In this document: one piece after another, positions 6,337-8,583 of the stretch
Layout of the letters: each line of letters begins with the position of its first letter
Position numbering within the stretch: position 1 is the first letter of the stretch
From: an uncultured Gammaproteobacteria bacterium
Lineage (GTDB): Bacteria > Pseudomonadota > Gammaproteobacteria > Nitrosococcales > Methylophagaceae
Length of the DNA stretch: 8,583 nt
Direction: 5' to 3'
Assembly: GCA_913058195.1 (NCBI GenBank)
Contig: CAJXPP010000081.1
Location: forward strand, 1-8,583
The notes under the pieces: generated by a model
What the model was told of the DNA's origin: nothing
The model's database searches: none
What the model saw: only the letters and a program-made list of their open reading frames with translations
Position numbers and translations under genes: made by a program

Positions 6337-8537
6337 TGGCTGAGAAAAAAACTCCAATGGGTGCCGACCCATTAGCGTGGTTGACAGAGGAGGAAGAGCA
6401 GACTAAACCTAGCTCTAAGCCTGTTTCTAAATCGACTACACGCAGACGTCGAGTAAAAAAATCGACTAAAACAGAAGCCGAATTTCTGGAAGAAACATTT
6501 GCTGTAATTGCCCCCCATGGTGACCAAATGGCGGATCGTTTCTATACCCGGTTATTTGAAGAATACCCTCAACTAACTCCTTTATTTGAAGGTATTTCAA
6601 TTAAAGGCCAGCAAAAAAAATTATTAGCATCACTAGTACTTTTGGTACAAAACCTACATAAGCCTGAAGTGTTGAACGACTATTTGAAGGGCTTAGGTGC
6701 AAGGCATGAGCATTATGGTGTTATCGCCAAGCACTACCCTTTGTTTGCTGAGAATTTATTGAGTGTGTTAGAGGAGTTTTCCGGAGACATCTGGACTACC
6801 GATGTTGAGCAAGCATGGGCTAATACCATAAATACAGTGGCGTTAATTATGCAGGAAGCATATGTGGAAGAAGAGGAGGAGGAAATAGCCACTACTAAAC
6901 AAGAAACAAATCACTCATTAGACATACTATTATCAGCAATAGATGGGGCGAGTACAGCTGTAATGATGTGCGATAAAGATCTCGTTATTACCTATGTTAA
7001 TCCTGCTGTGATCGCACTATTAGCTAATCGTCTTAAAGAATTACGCAAGGTATTTCCGGCTCTTGATCTCAATAATCTAGTCGGAACATGTATTGACGAT
7101 TTCCATAAAGACCCCTCTTTACAAAGAAGAGTTTTGGCTGATCTTGATAATTTACCTTATAACAACCAATTTCAGTTATTAGATATATATTTTGATTTAA
7201 CGGCAACGGCTATTCTGAATGCTGATGGAGAGTATGTAGGGAATATGGTTGAGTGGCGGGATATAACAGATCAAAGAAGACAAGAGCTTGAGTCAGCAAA
7301 TACAATCGCAGCATATGACGGTCAACTAACAGCAATTAATAAAGTAATGGGAGTAATTAGTTTTGAAATGGATGGCACTATCATTGATATCAATGATAAC
7401 TTTTTGACAATGATGGGATACAGTAAAGAAGAAGTCATTGGCAAACATCACCAAATTTTTGCAGCGGATGGAGAGGCTGAAAGTGCTGAATATGCTGAAT
7501 TTTGGGCAAAACTGAATCGAGGAAAATATGACTCAGGTGAGTATAAACGGGTTGGTAATAACGGCAAGGAAGTATGGTTACAAGCTTCGTATAATCCTAT
7601 TTTTGATGTAAATGGAAAAGCATATAAGGTTGTGAAATACGCGACAGAGGTGACAGCAGAAAAATTAAAAAATGCCGATACATCAGGGCAATTAGACGCG
7701 ATTGGCAAAGCTATGGGGATTGTTAGCTTTGATATGGATGGCATGATCATCGATATTAATGATAACTTTTTGAAAATTATAGGCTATAACAAAGAGGAAG
7801 TTATCGGCAAACATCATCGGATCTTTGCTGGTGCGGATATGGCGGCGAGTCCAGAATATGCAGCATTCTGGGCAAAACTGAATCAAGGAAAATATGACTC
7901 AGGTGAGTACACGCGTCTCAACAAGAAGGGTGAAGAAGTTCATTTACAAGCTTCGTATAATCCTATTTTTGACTTAAATGGTAAGCCGTTTAAAGTGGTT
8001 AAATATGCCGTAGACATCACAGCTAATAAAAAACTGCAACAGAGTGTACAAAAAGTAATGATAGAAACTGCTACTGTTATGAATGCGGTTTCAACGGGTG
8101 ATTTGACTCAAAAATTAGAAGGAAATAATGACAGCGAACTTACACTATTACAATCATCAATCAATGACACTATAGCCAAAATTGCTACTACAATGACTGA
8201 TATAAACGAGTCTGCTAGCAATGTAAGTACTGCTGCATCTGAAATCTCTGAAGGTAATATTGATTTAAGCCAGCGTACTGAAGAACAAGCGGCATCATTA
8301 GAGCAAACAGCTGCAAGTATGGAAGAGTTTACAGTAACAATACGCCAGAATGCTGATAGTGCCATTCAAGCAAAAGAGTTGGCCGAAGTAAGTAGGGAGC
8401 AAGCAGAAAAAGGGGGGGGGGTAATAAAAGAAGCCATTACTGCTATGGCTGAGATTAGTGCATCGAGTAAGAAAGTAAGCGATATTATTAGCGTGATTGA
8501 TGAAATTGCTTTTCAAACGAACTTATTAGCATTGAAT
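6336..8537 (+). CDS. Soluble globin-PAS-PAS-PAS chemoreceptor (MCP), 3'-truncated by the contig end
   Basis: The ATG overlaps the parA stop (TAATG), with AGGGAG (6321-6326) 9 nt upstream. The 734 visible codons contain no stop and no transmembrane segment, so the receptor should be cytoplasmic. Residues 1-48 form a tail with DPLAWL (11-16), an acidic run, then RRRRVKK (36-42). Residues 49-176 are a flavohaemoglobin/Vitreoscilla-type globin, with B10 tyrosine Y70, E7 glutamine Q93 and proximal histidine H124 in ARHEHYGV. PAS1 (about 194-315) has H257 in DFHKDP and W307 in VEWRD, as in the Aer2 haem PAS. PAS2 and PAS3 (329-450 and 451-572) are BdlA-like and nearly duplicated. A HAMP-like segment (about 573-625) precedes the MCP helices. 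The sequence stops at FQTNLLALN, just before the highly conserved AAVEAARAGE of the hairpin tip. The real protein probably extends about 130-200 residues further. Codons after 8537 are adapter. Confidence 0.93.
7320..8051 (+). repeat. Tandem duplication of a 366-bp PAS-encoding unit
   Basis: Two units of exactly 122 codons (7320-7685 and 7686-8051) encode PAS2 and PAS3. By hand, the first 113 residues of each are about 71% identical (80 of 113) without gaps. DNA identity is patchy and very high in places: 29 identical bases at 7578-7606 and 7944-7972, and 40 of 41 at 7503-7543 and 7869-7909. Elsewhere the units differ in many codons. This suggests duplication with later partial gene conversion, or strong local constraint. 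Confidence 0.9.
8412..8421 (+). repeat. Run of ten G inside the receptor signalling domain
   Basis: The tract encodes three GGG glycines and the first base of a valine in AEKGGGVIKEA. The frame is intact as read. Loss of one G would place TAA directly after the third glycine codon; gain of one would reach TGA ten codons after the first complete shifted codon. Slippage either way would remove the CheA/CheW-contacting tip. It could be a phase-variation tract or simply a mutable or misread site near a contig end. Confidence 0.6.
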
Positions 8538-8583
8538 CTGTCTCTTATACACATCTCCGAGCCCACGAGACTAGGCATGATCT
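8538..8583. other. Illumina Nextera adapter contamination at the contig end
   Basis: The last 46 bases are synthetic. Bases 8538-8556 are the 19-base transposon mosaic end, CTGTCTCTTATACACATCT. Bases 8557-8571 are CCGAGCCCACGAGAC, the rest of the read-2 adapter. Bases 8572-8579 are TAGGCATG, an 8-base index that matches Nextera N706 as I remember it. Bases 8580-8583 (ATCT) begin the P7 tail. In the receptor frame this gives the tail LSLIHISEPTR, a well-known adapter-derived artefact peptide. It should be trimmed before any homology search. Confidence 0.97.

Noticed and set aside
7448..8516. Minus-strand open frames across the receptor PAS and signalling regions (7448-7750, 7692-7886, 8108-8365, 8298-8516)
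   Set aside because: They are shadows of the receptor frame, and the PAS repeat alone explains some of their length; no domains are seen.

Overview
The window looks like one end of a draft-assembly contig from a flagellated, AT-rich gammaproteobacterium. I base this on the character of the FliI and FliJ proteins, a good RpoN-type (sigma-54) promoter in a flagellar neighbourhood, and the CheA/CheY/CheW sequences; the genus cannot be fixed by eye. All genes are on the + strand. Both ends are artificial. The left edge cuts into fliI. At the right edge the last 46 bases (8538-8583) are not genomic: they match the Illumina Nextera read-2 adapter, an 8-base index and the first bases of the P7 tail.

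Layout. Bases 1-1824 hold the end of a flagellar export operon: fliI (export ATPase, 5' end missing) and fliJ (export chaperone). A 311-bp gene-free stretch follows (1825-2135). It contains a strong sigma-54 promoter candidate and two exact copies of an 11-bp palindrome. Bases 2136-6336 form a compact chemosensory operon: a small STAS-domain protein without the usual phosphorylatable serine, then cheY, cheA, cheW and a ParA/Soj-type ATPase. The operon continues with a chemoreceptor (6336 onward) whose start codon overlaps the parA stop. The receptor is open to the contig end, with 734 genomic codons visible.

The receptor is the most interesting object. It has no visible membrane segment. It reads, in order, as a short N-terminal tail with an acidic/aromatic patch and an Arg/Lys cluster, a flavohaemoglobin/Vitreoscilla-type globin, a PAS domain resembling the haem PAS of Aer2, two nearly duplicated BdlA-like PAS domains, a HAMP-like segment and the start of the MCP signalling domain. 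Next to a ParA ATPase, this suggests a cytoplasmic array sensing oxygen, other gases or redox state. It would be positioned on the nucleoid by a dedicated ParA, as PpfA does for TlpT in Rhodobacter sphaeroides, and would signal through the CheW-CheA-CheY set encoded just upstream. The FHb-class globin in a receptor and the short tail as a possible ParA-stimulating peptide are the parts I would check first. Adaptation enzymes (CheR, CheB, CheD) are not in the window and may lie downstream.
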